Below, in pieces: positions 25,709 to 35,235 of a stretch of DNA of 64,000 nucleotides. Where the stretch lies: assembly GCA_020446675.1 (NCBI GenBank), contig JAGREE010000005.1, positions 154,637-218,636 of the forward strand, in the 5' to 3' direction. The DNA comes from Alphaproteobacteria bacterium. GTDB taxonomy: Bacteria; Pseudomonadota; Alphaproteobacteria; Sphingomonadales; Emcibacteraceae. Every line of letters begins with the position of its first letter. Position 1 is the stretch's first letter. The notes under the pieces were generated by a model. That model was not told the DNA's origin. It made no database searches and saw only the letters and a list, made by a program, of their open reading frames with translations. The position numbers and the translations under genes were made by a program.

Positions 25709-27898
25709 TTATCCCAGATTTTTCAGAATAATTCGGAAATGGACTGTACTTGATGGGGCAATATCGCGGTCAGTTGTGAAGCGTCTTTCATAACTTAAAC
25801 CAAATTCAAGGCAGTCATCGTGATAAACTAGTCCTGCATCATAGGAAATGGTTTTATCATTTAATATATCCTTGATCCAGCTTCCTTGTAAGGCCCATTT
25901 TTTATCAAAATTAATCTTCATTCCTGTACCGATTTCTCGGCGGTTTTCAAGCTCTGTGCCTATTAACCTGCTACCGTCATTAAGGTCAAGATCAAGATAA
26001 CGGACGGACAGTTTCAGCCAATCAGGCCCGGTTGACAGTATAAGTTCGTTTCTTCTGAGTTGAAATGTGCGCTTATCCAGTCTGAAGCGGTGAACATAAT
26101 CAACCCAGTCGCCAACGGTAACATCAATGCGTCCAACAAGATCAGAGGCTTTCCCCTCATACCCAGAGCCGACCGGAAAGGTTTCCGTGTTATTTAAACG
26201 GACTGATTGGCCAATTGTGGCAATCATATTGATATTATCGGTATATAAATTATAACGAAGACCAAAATTTACCCGTGTTCCGCCTTCCCAGCGATCATAC
26301 CCATTGAACCGATTGTGGCTGAACAGGTTATTTTCATCAAATTCAAAATTTCGGCTGTCCTCGTTTGCAAAATTGATTACATTTTCGGGTAAATTGGGTT
26401 TTGTCGGCGCCACAATGATAGAAAACATTGGTTCAATAACCTGTGTGGTTTTGCCGGACGATTTTAAAAATGGCATTCGCCAGTCAAGGGCCAGCTTTGG
26501 CAATATTCTTGAATGTGTACCATCGACCCCGGCATATTGGCTCTGATCAGGCATGATTGAGTTACTGTTGTTATAAAGATCACTGCGCACTGACGCAGTA
26601 AGGGTATAAAAATCACCTAAATCAGACTGAAAAGGAACGGCCCATGTTGCTTTCGTACTCAGCCGGCGGCTACGCATCCCATCAATCCGGTAAATCTGAA
26701 CACCACTGGCATCAAATTTAAACGTACTGTCAATGAAGCCAGTATCTTTATTCACATTAATATCAAATGAAGGCAATGCCTGTCCGGTCAGCCCGAAATT
26801 GTCTTCTTCATCAAGACCCTGGAAGACATAAGATCCCACTGTCGCATAATTTCGATCCCAGAAGCGTTCCAGCTTGACATGGCTTTCAAGTACGTCTGAT
26901 CTGTCATCATAATAGCGTCTGAGATAAGTATCATCACTCACCCAGTTTAAGGCATAATCCCATTGCCAGTCCCCGCCCAGATTATCAAGGCTAGGCAGAT
27001 CAAATTCACCCTTTGAAAATATATGACCGCGAAGTTCATGGTCACCTGTTTTCTGAAAGTTATTGTCCCGTTCATTAACGTTCGCAATGGAGGCTAAAGT
27101 CGTGAACAGCCCATTGCTGGTGCGTTGTCGATAATTACCGGCAAAAACGACACCTTCTCGGCTGGTGATGATCGGCTCAAATGTAAAATCCTGATGCGGA
27201 CTGATATTAAAATAATAGGGAATTTGGACAAATGCACCGAGCTCTGTTGATCTTCCCAGTTTTGAAGGGGGCAATATTCCGGTTCTTGCCCGCACAGTCG
27301 GATCAGGGTGAGCAAAATAAGGTGAATAAAGAATGGGAATACCGGCAATTTCAAGCCGGACATTTTTATATTTTATGGTTTTATCATCTGAATCGTGTGT
27401 AACCTGATCAGCTCTGATTTGCCATGTTGGTTTTTCTTTGCCTTCCTCCACACACATTTCACAAGGCGTATAAATGGCATTTTTTAGTATGGTTAGCTGG
27501 CCTTTACGCTCACCGCTTCTGGCAATCAGTTTTGACCCGTCTGTAAATATAACCCTGGTATGATTTATAAATCCCTGCTTTAAATCGCCATTCAGTGTGG
27601 CATCCTGCATATATAAAATATTGCCTGATGGTTCTTTGATTGTAATCCCGCCGGATGCATTTACTTCTCCGGAATTAACATCATATGTGATGTTATCAGC
27701 CGTCAGGCTATTGCCATTCTGGTTCAATATGACATTGCCGCTGGCCGTGATAATATTGGTTTTCTGATCATAAATCACTTTGTCAGCGGCAAAATTTATT
27801 TGCTGAGAATTTTCCGCCGCGCTTTGGGCCAGAGAAAATGACAGGCCCATCAGGAACAACAATATAGCGATAGTGATTATATGTTTCGTTTTATTCAT
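25709..27898 (-). CDS. lptD: LPS assembly outer-membrane protein LptD
   Basis: Inserts lipopolysaccharide into the outer leaflet of the outer membrane. The 729-residue precursor has a signal peptide (IITIAILLFLMGLSFSLAQS), an N-terminal OstA/LptA-like beta-jellyroll (residues about 35-160), then a long beta-barrel. Cys residues in a TPCEMC segment near residue 143 and one near the C-terminus (HDDCLEFGLSYERRF) could form the disulfides needed for maturation. It heads the lptD-surA-pdxA-rsmA operon and has a candidate promoter in the region shared with pepA. Confidence 0.94.
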   Translation of the reverse strand: MNKTKHIITIAILLFLMGLSFSLAQSAAENSQQINFAADKVIYDQKTNIITASGNVILNQNGNSLTADNITYDVNSGEVNASGGITIKEPSGNILYMQDATLNGDLKQGFINHTRVIFTDGSKLIARSGERKGQLTILKNAIYTPCEMCVEEGKEKPTWQIRADQVTHDSDDKTIKYKNVRLEIAGIPILYSPYFAHPDPTVRARTGILPPSKLGRSTELGAFVQIPYYFNISPHQDFTFEPIITSREGVVFAGNYRQRTSNGLFTTLASIANVNERDNNFQKTGDHELRGHIFSKGEFDLPSLDNLGGDWQWDYALNWVSDDTYLRRYYDDRSDVLESHVKLERFWDRNYATVGSYVFQGLDEEDNFGLTGQALPSFDINVNKDTGFIDSTFKFDASGVQIYRIDGMRSRRLSTKATWAVPFQSDLGDFYTLTASVRSDLYNNSNSIMPDQSQYAGVDGTHSRILPKLALDWRMPFLKSSGKTTQVIEPMFSIIVAPTKPNLPENVINFANEDSRNFEFDENNLFSHNRFNGYDRWEGGTRVNFGLRYNLYTDNINMIATIGQSVRLNNTETFPVGSGYEGKASDLVGRIDVTVGDWVDYVHRFRLDKRTFQLRRNELILSTGPDWLKLSVRYLDLDLNDGSRLIGTELENRREIGTGMKINFDKKWALQGSWIKDILNDKTISYDAGLVYHDDCLEFGLSYERRFTTDRDIAPSSTVHFRIILKNLG

Positions 27899-27926
27899 GC
27901 GGCTCTATTACATATTTTGTTTCGAT

Positions 27927-27955
27927 GGTATAGTGAATTAAACCAAAATCCACAA
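27927..27955 (-). promoter_or_regulatory. Candidate lptD promoter
   Basis: Minus-strand TTGTGG (27955-27950) and TATACC (27932-27927) are 17 bases apart, 28 bases before the lptD ATG. The rest of the 157-base divergent region contains further AT-rich hexamers but no clear single promoter for pepA. Confidence 0.4.
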
Positions 27956-28055
27956 TATTATTATCTATTTCCCTTGATAACATTCTATCCTATCTTTATC
28001 TCTTGAAGTAGTGAATTCCTATATTGGCCAAGCAAGACAAAATTGAGGCATAAAA

Positions 28056-29537
28056 ATGAAAATTAAGTTTATAGAAACGACTGAAGACAATAGCAAGATT
28101 GAAGGCGCTCTGGCGGTATTTGCGAATAGCGAAGATAAAAGCTATGTCCTTTCTCCAGCAACAGAGAAACTTGATAAGCAGGCATCGGGGGCCATAACAC
28201 GTGCGGCAAATTCGAGTAATTTTAAAGGCAAATTTGGCGAAATGGTTGAAATTCTTGCGCCTTCCGGCATTAAGGCAAGCCGTATTTTACTTGTTGGACT
28301 TGGGGACCAAGAAAAATTTGATGAACAGCAGGCCGAAAAAATCGGTGGTAAAATAATTGTCAAATTAATGTATTCGGGCGAAAAAACCCTAACAGTTTTA
28401 GCAAAAACAAATGCCGCTTCCGGAGCCTTCGGGGCTATTCTGCGTGCCTACAAATTTGATAAATATTATACAACTGAAAAAAATATTAAAAAACCATCGC
28501 TAGAGCAAGTTACACTGGTTACAGATGGTGCAGCCAATGCAAAGAAAGAGTTTAAAACTCTTGAGAAAATTGCAGACGGCGTCATTTTTGCCCGTAATCT
28601 CGTTACCGAGCCGGGCAATGTTATTTATCCTGAAAGCTATGCGGAGCAGATTAAGGACCTGACAAAACTGGGTGTCGATGTAAAAGTTCTGGACGAAAAA
28701 GCTATGGATGCGCTCGGTATGGAAGCACTTCTTGGCGTTGGGCAGGGAAGTGCAAGCCAGAGTCTGATGGTGATCATGAAATGGAACGGTTCAAAAAATA
28801 AAAAGGAAAAACCCGTCGCACTGATCGGAAAAGGGGTTACCTTTGATACTGGTGGTATCTCATTAAAACCCGGACCAGGCATGGAGGATATGAAATTTGA
28901 TATGGGGGGAAGCGCAGCAGTAGTTGGCGCAATGAAGGCATTGGCGGGCCGAAAGGCTAAAGCAAATGTGATCGGCGTCGTAGGGTTGGTCGAAAATATG
29001 CCATCCAGTACTGCGCAGCGCCCGGGCGATGTGGTCAGTTCCATGTCCGGTCAGACTATTGAAGTGATTAATACGGATGCCGAGGGCCGGCTGGTGCTTG
29101 CCGATTGTCTCTGGTACACACAGGAAAAATTCAAACCAAAATTTATGATTGACCTTGCCACCCTGACCGGTGCCATGATGGTTGCATTAGGGCAGGACTA
29201 TGCAGGTATTTTTTCAAATAATGATGAACTTTGCGAGCAGCTGACAGCAGCTGGCAAGGCCGTTGATGAGCCCGTATGGCGTATGCCGATCGGTGATAGC
29301 TATGACGCACTGATTAATTCCGATATTGCTGATATGAAAAATGTCGGTGGTAAATATGCGGGTAGTATTACGGCGGCCCAGTTTTTACAGCGTTTTGTCA
29401 ATAACACCCCATGGGTTCATATTGATATTGCGGGTACTGCCTGGCGGCAAAAGCCGTCCGATATCGCGGAAAAAGGGGCGACAGGATATGGTGTCCGGCT
29501 GCTGGACCGGTTAATCAGGGATTATTATGAAGACTAA
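28056..29537 (+). CDS. pepA: Cytosol (leucyl) aminopeptidase PepA
   Basis: Hexameric M17 metallo-aminopeptidase. The 493 residues show an N-terminal macro-like domain and a catalytic domain containing GKGVTFDTGGISLKPG, the signature NTDAEGRLVLADCL, and DLATLTGAM. Metal ligands (Lys, Asp, Asp, Asp, Glu) are all in these segments. In some bacteria PepA is also a DNA-binding protein; nothing here tests that. holC follows three bases after its stop, the conserved pepA-holC pair. Confidence 0.96.
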   Translation: MKIKFIETTEDNSKIEGALAVFANSEDKSYVLSPATEKLDKQASGAITRAANSSNFKGKFGEMVEILAPSGIKASRILLVGLGDQEKFDEQQAEKIGGKIIVKLMYSGEKTLTVLAKTNAASGAFGAILRAYKFDKYYTTEKNIKKPSLEQVTLVTDGAANAKKEFKTLEKIADGVIFARNLVTEPGNVIYPESYAEQIKDLTKLGVDVKVLDEKAMDALGMEALLGVGQGSASQSLMVIMKWNGSKNKKEKPVALIGKGVTFDTGGISLKPGPGMEDMKFDMGGSAAVVGAMKALAGRKAKANVIGVVGLVENMPSSTAQRPGDVVSSMSGQTIEVINTDAEGRLVLADCLWYTQEKFKPKFMIDLATLTGAMMVALGQDYAGIFSNNDELCEQLTAAGKAVDEPVWRMPIGDSYDALINSDIADMKNVGGKYAGSITAAQFLQRFVNNTPWVHIDIAGTAWRQKPSDIAEKGATGYGVRLLDRLIRDYYED

Positions 29538-29540
29538 TTA

Positions 29541-29987
29541 ATGGAAATCAGTTTTTATCATCTGACACGACAGCCGCTGATGGTTGCTTTACCAAAACTA
29601 CTGAGCAAGGTTGTGGAAGCAAAAATGAAGGCGGTGGTGAAGGTGCCCGGTCCGATCGAGATGGAGGATCTGGATCAGGCACTTTGGACATTTGACAAGG
29701 ATAGCTTTCTTGCCCACGGAACAGAAAAAAGCAAATTTCCGGAAGATCAGCCCATATATATTACAACTAGGGATGATAATCCTGCTTCCGCTGAAGTGCT
29801 GGTGTTAACAGACGGGACAACAACGTCAATCCTGAAAGGGTATAACCGGATCTTGGAAATGTTTGATGGGAATAACCCTACAATGGTTGAACAGGCGCGG
29901 GCGCGGTGGACGACTTATAAAAATGAAGGGCATACGCTTAACTATTATCAGCAGACCGAAAACGGTGGTTGGCAAAAAAAACAATGA
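29541..29987 (+). CDS. holC: DNA polymerase III chi subunit
   Basis: Chi links the clamp loader to single-strand-binding protein at the fork. The 148 residues start MEISFYHLTRQPL, with the family core LDQALWTFDKDSFLAHG and the TTRDDNPASAEVLVL strand, then a helix ending in a Lys/Gln tail. Only three bases separate it from pepA, so they are co-transcribed. The partner psi subunit is usually not recognisable in Alphaproteobacteria. Confidence 0.93.
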   Translation: MEISFYHLTRQPLMVALPKLLSKVVEAKMKAVVKVPGPIEMEDLDQALWTFDKDSFLAHGTEKSKFPEDQPIYITTRDDNPASAEVLVLTDGTTTSILKGYNRILEMFDGNNPTMVEQARARWTTYKNEGHTLNYYQQTENGGWQKKQ

Positions 29988-30025
29988 AACTTTTTTGTTC
30001 ACATTAATTTTATTTCTATTTTACC

Positions 30026-30048
30026 CACCAATTTGATATTTTTTGGTG
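30026..30048 (+). repeat. Inverted repeat before the esterase ribosome binding site
   Basis: CACCAA (30026-30031) and TTGGTG (30043-30048) can pair across 11 bases. The right arm runs directly into GAGGG, the ribosome binding site of the next gene. It may influence translation or be a weak holC terminator. Confidence 0.3.
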
Positions 30049-30060
30049 AGGGAAAATTCA

Positions 30061-30825
30061 ATGAATAAAATTGGTTCCTATATATTTATTATGATAAATG
30101 CTTTTTGGGCAGCCAATTCATTTGCTAATGGCAATTTATCCGACAATATCAGGATAAACAGTGAGGTTCTGGGATATACCCTGCAATACCGTGTTTATAC
30201 ACCAGAAAAAATGAACAAACTAAGTGATTTGCCATCAATTTATGTTACTGACGGTAATGGCTATATTACCGAGGGACGGATGGTTGAAGTTATGGATAAG
30301 CTCATCAGTGATGGAAAAATGAAGCCAGTTATCGCTATTTTTGTCGATAGCCGGAATCCTGATAATCTGGATGAAAACAGAAGAAATTATCAGCTTTTGT
30401 GTAATGAGCATTATGCTCAGTTTTTTGTTTCTGAGCTTATTAAAGAAATTGAAAGTAATTACCCGGTTAGCAAGAACAGAAATAATCGTATCATTCAGGG
30501 CGTTTCCTTTGGTGGATTAAATGCCGCTTGCTTTGGTCTGATGGCGTATAATTATTTTGGGGGTATTTCAATGCATTCTCCTGCAAACAGCAATTTTCTA
30601 AGTGAACTAAAATCGGATTATGAAAATATAGAACGTTTGCCACTTAAAATGTTTCTAAGTTTTGGAAATGAACAGGATAACAGGCGAGCAGGGAGGCAGT
30701 TTAAGAATGTACTCGTTAAAAAAAACTATGATCTGACTTATAAAGAAGTCAGGGAAGGGCATAATTGGCGAAACTGGCGTCCACTTATTGATGATGCACT
30801 TCTCACTTTTTTTTCTAACGATTAA
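30061..30825 (+). CDS. Exported esterase (esterase D/enterochelin esterase-like)
   Basis: A 254-residue alpha/beta hydrolase of the Fes/esterase D-like family (putative esterase domain). A signal peptide covers about residues 1-23 (cut after FANG), so it acts in the periplasm or outside. The nucleophile is Ser149 in QGVSFGG; His234 in EGHNWRNW is the catalytic base, and Asp206 is a candidate acid. The family includes siderophore and carbohydrate esterases, but no siderophore genes are nearby and the substrate is unknown. GAGGG precedes the ATG. It overlaps the convergent ABC-F gene by 11 bases. Confidence 0.88.
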   Translation: MNKIGSYIFIMINAFWAANSFANGNLSDNIRINSEVLGYTLQYRVYTPEKMNKLSDLPSIYVTDGNGYITEGRMVEVMDKLISDGKMKPVIAIFVDSRNPDNLDENRRNYQLLCNEHYAQFFVSELIKEIESNYPVSKNRNNRIIQGVSFGGLNAACFGLMAYNYFGGISMHSPANSNFLSELKSDYENIERLPLKMFLSFGNEQDNRRAGRQFKNVLVKKNYDLTYKEVREGHNWRNWRPLIDDALLTFFSND

Positions 30826-32683
30826 GCATTTCTTCCAGTTCAATCCACTTTTCTTCTGCTTCTTTCAATTTGTGGTCAAGGTCACTTTTTTCCCGTGTGA
30901 ACTGTTTTAAAGCTCTTCCGGCTGCAGGATCTTTTTTATTATAAAGCTTAGGATTGCTCAGGGCTTTATTATATTTTTCAATTTCCCGGTTCAGATAATC
31001 GACCCGTCTTTCCGCTTCGGCAATTTGATCTTTAAGTGCGCGCACATCTATTTGTGGCTCATTCTTTTTGGTCTTTTTCTTAACTGCAGGTTTTGGGGGA
31101 TCTTTTTTAACCACACCTGTTTTTTTACCGATTACAAGATTTTTATAATCGTTGATATCACCATCAAAATCGTTAACACCGCCATTCTCAACTACCATGA
31201 TACGATCAGCGCAAGCCTCTACGAGATAGCTATCATGGCTGATGATGATTACAGCGCCTTCATAGTCGTTTATTGCATGAATAAGCGATTGGCGGCTATC
31301 CATATCCAGATGGTTGGTCGGTTCGTCAAGAATGATCATTTGTGGTGCATTAAAGCTCATCAAAGCAAATAAAAGACGCGCTTTTTCACCGCCGGACATG
31401 GTGGAAATCTTGTTTGTTGCCTTATCAACACCAAAACCGAAACCGCCCAGTCGGGCCCGTACCTGCGTTTCCGTTGATCCTTTCATCAGGCGGGCCAGAT
31501 GGGAAAGGGGGGTGCCGTTCGGGTCAAGCTCATCCTGCTGATGCTGGGCAAAATAGCCAATACCAAGCTTGCGTGAGCGGTTTATAGTGCCTTCCATCGG
31601 CTTCAGTCTGTCGGAAAGCAGTTTGGCAAAAGTTGATTTGCCGTTACCATTCTGACCGAGTAGGGCAATACGGTCTTCCATATCTATCCTTAAGGATAAG
31701 TTTCTTAAGATTGGTTTACCCGTCTCATAACCCACGGACAGATTTTCCATAGATATCAGGGGTGGTGCCAGTTCAACAGGATTTGGAAAATTAAACTGAA
31801 CCGTATGTTCTTCAGCGAGCGCGGCAAGCGGTTCCATTCGTTCCAGCATTTTTATGCGGCTTTGGGCCTGTTTGGCTTTGCTGGCTTTATAACGGAAGCG
31901 GTCAATATATTTCTGGATATGTGCGCGTTCGAGTTCCTGTTTCTTTAGGGCCGCACGTTGAAGTTCACGTTGTTCACGATAGGTTTTTTCAAACTTGTCA
32001 AAATTTCCGCCATAATAGGTCAGACCACATGCTTCCAGATGGACAATCGCATTTGCCGAACTGTTCAGAAGGTCACGGTCGTGGCTGATGATCAAAACGG
32101 TGTAGGGATAGCTTTTAATAAAATTCTCGAGCCATAAAACCCCTTCCAGATCAAGATAGTTTGTCGGCTCGTCAAGCAGCAGAAGGTCAGGCTGTGTAAA
32201 AAGAGTGCAGGCAAGGGCCACACGCATACGCCAGCCCCCTGAAAATTCACTGCAGGGGCGCCGCTGTTCGGCATCGTTAAAGCCAAGTCCGGACAATATA
32301 CTGGCCGCCCGGGCTTCGGCTTCATAGGCGCCAATATCCTGCAATCTTTCATGAATTTCGGCAATGCGGTGGGGATCTTTACAGTTTTCTGCCTCATGAT
32401 GAAGTTCCACAAGTTCCGGATGTGCGGCGAGCACCGTATCAAGCAGGGTTTCCGGGCCGCCGGGGGCTTCCTGTGCGACCTGGCCGACGGATGCAGACTT
32501 TCTGATATTAATCTGTCCGTCATCGGCTTCCAGTTCGCCGAGGATCAATTTATAAAGCGTGGTCTTTCCCGCACCGTTTTTTCCAACGATGCCGACTTTA
32601 TGCCCGGCAGGAACGGTAACACTGGCTTTTTCCAGTAACAGTTTCCCGGCTATGCGATATGTGAGGTCAGTAATATGTAACAT
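30815..32683 (-). CDS. ABC-F family ribosome-associated ATPase (YheS/Uup-like)
   Basis: A 622-residue ABC-F protein with two ATPase domains and no membrane segment. Domain 1 has [10 protein letters not shown] and [11 protein letters not shown], domain 2 has GQNGNGKST and [11 protein letters not shown]; between them lies a basic P-site tRNA-interacting linker rich in Lys, Arg and Gln. A C-terminal coiled coil (about residues 545-620) follows. ABC-F proteins act on the ribosome to relieve stalling or, in some cases, confer antibiotic resistance; the layout resembles the housekeeping YheS/Uup groups. It is divergent to ndk. Confidence 0.92.
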   Translation of the reverse strand: MLHITDLTYRIAGKLLLEKASVTVPAGHKVGIVGKNGAGKTTLYKLILGELEADDGQINIRKSASVGQVAQEAPGGPETLLDTVLAAHPELVELHHEAENCKDPHRIAEIHERLQDIGAYEAEARAASILSGLGFNDAEQRRPCSEFSGGWRMRVALACTLFTQPDLLLLDEPTNYLDLEGVLWLENFIKSYPYTVLIISHDRDLLNSSANAIVHLEACGLTYYGGNFDKFEKTYREQRELQRAALKKQELERAHIQKYIDRFRYKASKAKQAQSRIKMLERMEPLAALAEEHTVQFNFPNPVELAPPLISMENLSVGYETGKPILRNLSLRIDMEDRIALLGQNGNGKSTFAKLLSDRLKPMEGTINRSRKLGIGYFAQHQQDELDPNGTPLSHLARLMKGSTETQVRARLGGFGFGVDKATNKISTMSGGEKARLLFALMSFNAPQMIILDEPTNHLDMDSRQSLIHAINDYEGAVIIISHDSYLVEACADRIMVVENGGVNDFDGDINDYKNLVIGKKTGVVKKDPPKPAVKKKTKKNEPQIDVRALKDQIAEAERRVDYLNREIEKYNKALSNPKLYNKKDPAAGRALKQFTREKSDLDHKLKEAEEKWIELEEMLNR

Positions 32684-32731
32684 GCATGGGGTTTTATCAG
32701 GTAAACGGAAAATATCAATGGCAAATAAATA

Positions 32732-32760
32732 TTGAAGTTTTACAAAATAACCACTATAAG
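32732..32760 (+). promoter_or_regulatory. Candidate ndk promoter
   Basis: TTGAAG at 32732-32737 and TATAAG at 32755-32760 with a 17-base spacer, 42 bases before the ndk ATG. Both hexamers are good sigma70 matches. Confidence 0.6.
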
Positions 32761-32802
32761 GCGCGCCAACAGATTAAAATTCAAATACCAAGGATAAAAA
32801 TT

Positions 32803-33225
32803 ATGGCTTTACAGCGTACATTTTCAATTATTAAGCCTGATGCGACAAAACGCAATCTTACAGGTGCTATCATTAAAAAGCTTGAAGACGGCGGTCTTCG
32901 CGTTATTGCGTCCAAACGGATTCGTATGAGCCGTGAAAAAGCAGAAGGGTTTTATGCCGTTCATAAAGATCGTCCATTTTTCGGTGAACTTGTTGATTTT
33001 ATGATTTCAGAACCAGTCGTGGTTCAAGTGCTTGAAGGTGACAATGCTGTTGCCCGTAACCGCGAAATTATGGGCGCAACAAACCCTGCAGAAGCCGCAG
33101 ACGGCACAATCCGCAAGGAATTTGCCCTGTCCATTGGTGAAAATTCCGTTCATGGCTCAGACAGCCTTGAAAATGCGAAAATTGAAATCGAATATTTTTT
33201 CAATGATAAAGAGATCGTTGGTTAA
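32803..33225 (+). CDS. ndk: Nucleoside diphosphate kinase
   Basis: Equilibrates nucleoside di- and triphosphates through a phosphohistidine. The ATG at 32803 gives 140 residues, the usual length, starting [18 protein letters not shown]. The phosphorylated His lies in [13 protein letters not shown] near residue 117. The open frame continues upstream to 32686 but runs through the promoter and has no homology. It is a single-gene unit between a clear promoter and a clear terminator. Confidence 0.97.
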   Translation: MALQRTFSIIKPDATKRNLTGAIIKKLEDGGLRVIASKRIRMSREKAEGFYAVHKDRPFFGELVDFMISEPVVVQVLEGDNAVARNREIMGATNPAEAADGTIRKEFALSIGENSVHGSDSLENAKIEIEYFFNDKEIVG

Positions 33226-33250
33226 TTCGGGTTATAAATAAAAAAATCTG

Positions 33251-33280
33251 AACCGCGTACCATTGGTGCGCGGTTTTTTT
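33251..33280. terminator. Bidirectional terminator between ndk and purN
   Basis: AACCGCG pairs with CGCGGTT, extended by an inner ACC/GGT pair, followed on the plus strand by seven T. On the minus strand the same stem is followed by CAGATTTTTT, so it can serve both convergent genes; the T run reaches the purN stop codon. Confidence 0.85.
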
Positions 33281-33926
33281 ATTCCGGTTTGGGATTTATG
33301 ACCATCTGACTGACATAGTCCGCATCTCTGATAATAACTCTGCTGCCTTCAACCATTGTCCGGCCTTCAGCGACCAGCTTTAAGGCCTGCGGATAAATAA
33401 TATGTTCCTGTGTCAGCACCTTTGCGGCCAGTGTATCGGCGTCATCATCGGGGTTTATGGCCACAGCCGCCTGAATGATGATCGGGCCATCATCCAGTTC
33501 CGGATTGACAAAATGAACGGTGCATCCGGTAAACCGTACCCCGGCTTCCAAGGCACGTTCTTGCGTATGAAGTCCTTTAAAACTCGGAAGCAGGGAAGGG
33601 TGAATATTAAGGATTTTGTTTTTCCAGCGATTGACAAATCGTGCATCAAGAATACGCATAAAACCGGCCAGACAGATAAGACCTGAGCCGCTTTCAACCA
33701 GTGCTTCATGGAGCTTATCATCAAATGCCTCACGGCTGGAAAAGTCACGGTGATTGATGACTTTGGTGGGAATGCCTGCCTTTTTTGCGCGTTCAAGTCC
33801 CTTTACACCGGGATTATTGGAAATGACCAGTGCGATACGAGCCGGGAAGGTCTCATCAGTGCAGGCATCAATTAGTGCCTGTAGATTGGTACCTCCTCCC
33901 GAAATTAAAACCGCTACATCGATCAT
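33279..33926 (-). CDS. purN: Phosphoribosylglycinamide formyltransferase PurN
   Basis: Folate-dependent transfer of formyl to GAR, third step of purine synthesis. The 215 residues begin MIDVAVLISGGGTNLQALI; the catalytic residues are Asn and His in ILNIHPSLLPSFKG near residue 107 and Asp in the DDGPIIIQAAV segment near residue 145. It starts 17 bases after purM, forming the usual purMN pair. Confidence 0.96.
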   Translation of the reverse strand: MIDVAVLISGGGTNLQALIDACTDETFPARIALVISNNPGVKGLERAKKAGIPTKVINHRDFSSREAFDDKLHEALVESGSGLICLAGFMRILDARFVNRWKNKILNIHPSLLPSFKGLHTQERALEAGVRFTGCTVHFVNPELDDGPIIIQAAVAINPDDDADTLAAKVLTQEHIIYPQALKLVAEGRTMVEGSRVIIRDADYVSQMVINPKPE

Positions 33927-33943
33927 TCAGAATCCCTTAATTC

Positions 33944-35050
33944 TTAATGGGCTGATTTGGCGACCCAGGCATCAGCATATCCCCAACTGCCCGGTTTGCC
34001 AGTGACTGTGGTTGAGGGTTCGCCCTCTTTTTTGGCGCGGACAGTGCCAATGTTGTAAACTTTTTCACCATTTGCTTCGAATATCTTACTTGCCAATTCA
34101 GCTTTATCAGCGGGAACGATGACCGCCATTCCAATACCACAGTTAAACGTTTTAGCCATTTCCTGCGGGCTGATATTTCCTGTTGTTCTAAGCCAATCAA
34201 ATACAGGCGGCAGGGTCCAGAGGCTGGCGTCCACATCGACGGTAACGCCTTTGGGAAGAATACGCGGGATATTTTCAACGAACCCGCCACCGGTTATATG
34301 ACTAAGAGCCTTAATACAATCGGCTTTCAACGCTTCAAGACAGCTTTTTACATAAATTTTGGTTGGGCACAGCAGTGCTTCACCATAAGTTTTTCCGGCT
34401 TCAAAGGTGCATGGGTCATGATAGGATACCCCGGAAACCTCCACCAGTTTTCGAACCAGAGAAAAGCCGTTTGAATGGACCCCGCTTGATGCAAGGCCCA
34501 AGACAACATCGCCTTCACCAACAGATGTCCCGTCAATCACACGGTCCCGCTCGACAGCACCAACACAAAAACCAGCCAGATCATAATCACCATCAGAATA
34601 CATACCCGGCATTTCAGCGGTTTCGCCGCCAATGAGGGCCGCGCCCCCCTGGCGGCAGCCTTCTGCTATACCTTCTATGATTGCTTTTCCAACGTCGACT
34701 GAAAGATGCCCGGTCGCGTAATAATCAAGGAAAAAAAGTGGTTCCGCCCCCTGAACTATAAGATCATTCACGCACATCGCCACAAGATCAATGCCGACGG
34801 TATCATGTTTGCCGCTTTCAATGGCGACTTTTAATTTTGTGCCGACGCCATCGGTACCTGAAACAAGGATCGGGTCTTTAAACCCTGCCGCTTTTAAATC
34901 AAATAGGGCGCCGAAGCCGCCAAGCCCGGCATCACATCCTGGCCTTTTTGTTGAAGCAGCGGCCGGCTTAATTGCGTCTACAAGAGCATTTCCGGCATCA
35001 ATATCGACACCAGCATCTTTATAACTGTATGATTTATTCTGGTCAGACAA
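33944..35050 (-). CDS. purM: Phosphoribosylformylglycinamidine cyclo-ligase PurM
   Basis: Produces aminoimidazole ribonucleotide (AIR), fifth step of purine synthesis. The 368 residues start [20 protein letters not shown], and contain [14 protein letters not shown], then [13 protein letters not shown] and the glycine-rich [16 protein letters not shown]. Length is slightly above the E. coli enzyme because of the N-terminus and a C-terminal WVAKSAH tail. Together with purF (2902) these are the only purine genes of the early pathway in the window. Confidence 0.97.
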   Translation of the reverse strand: MSDQNKSYSYKDAGVDIDAGNALVDAIKPAAASTKRPGCDAGLGGFGALFDLKAAGFKDPILVSGTDGVGTKLKVAIESGKHDTVGIDLVAMCVNDLIVQGAEPLFFLDYYATGHLSVDVGKAIIEGIAEGCRQGGAALIGGETAEMPGMYSDGDYDLAGFCVGAVERDRVIDGTSVGEGDVVLGLASSGVHSNGFSLVRKLVEVSGVSYHDPCTFEAGKTYGEALLCPTKIYVKSCLEALKADCIKALSHITGGGFVENIPRILPKGVTVDVDASLWTLPPVFDWLRTTGNISPQEMAKTFNCGIGMAVIVPADKAELASKIFEANGEKVYNIGTVRAKKEGEPSTTVTGKPGSWGYADAWVAKSAH

Positions 35051-35235
35051 TTTTATGTACTTTCAATGGTATAATTTAATAAAACAGATATAAGGCCCCT
35101 TGGCAAAAAAGGCTATAGAAATATGACCAAAAATAAATTCTGTCTGTTGCAATGAATTTGTAACATAAGATATTTATGGTATATGCCATAGTCATGACAT
35201 GATAAATTATTATAGTAAGCTGATTTCAACAATAA

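Noticed and set aside
32686-32802. N-terminal extension of ndk
   Set aside because: Runs through the promoter; ndk from 32803 has the normal 140 residues.
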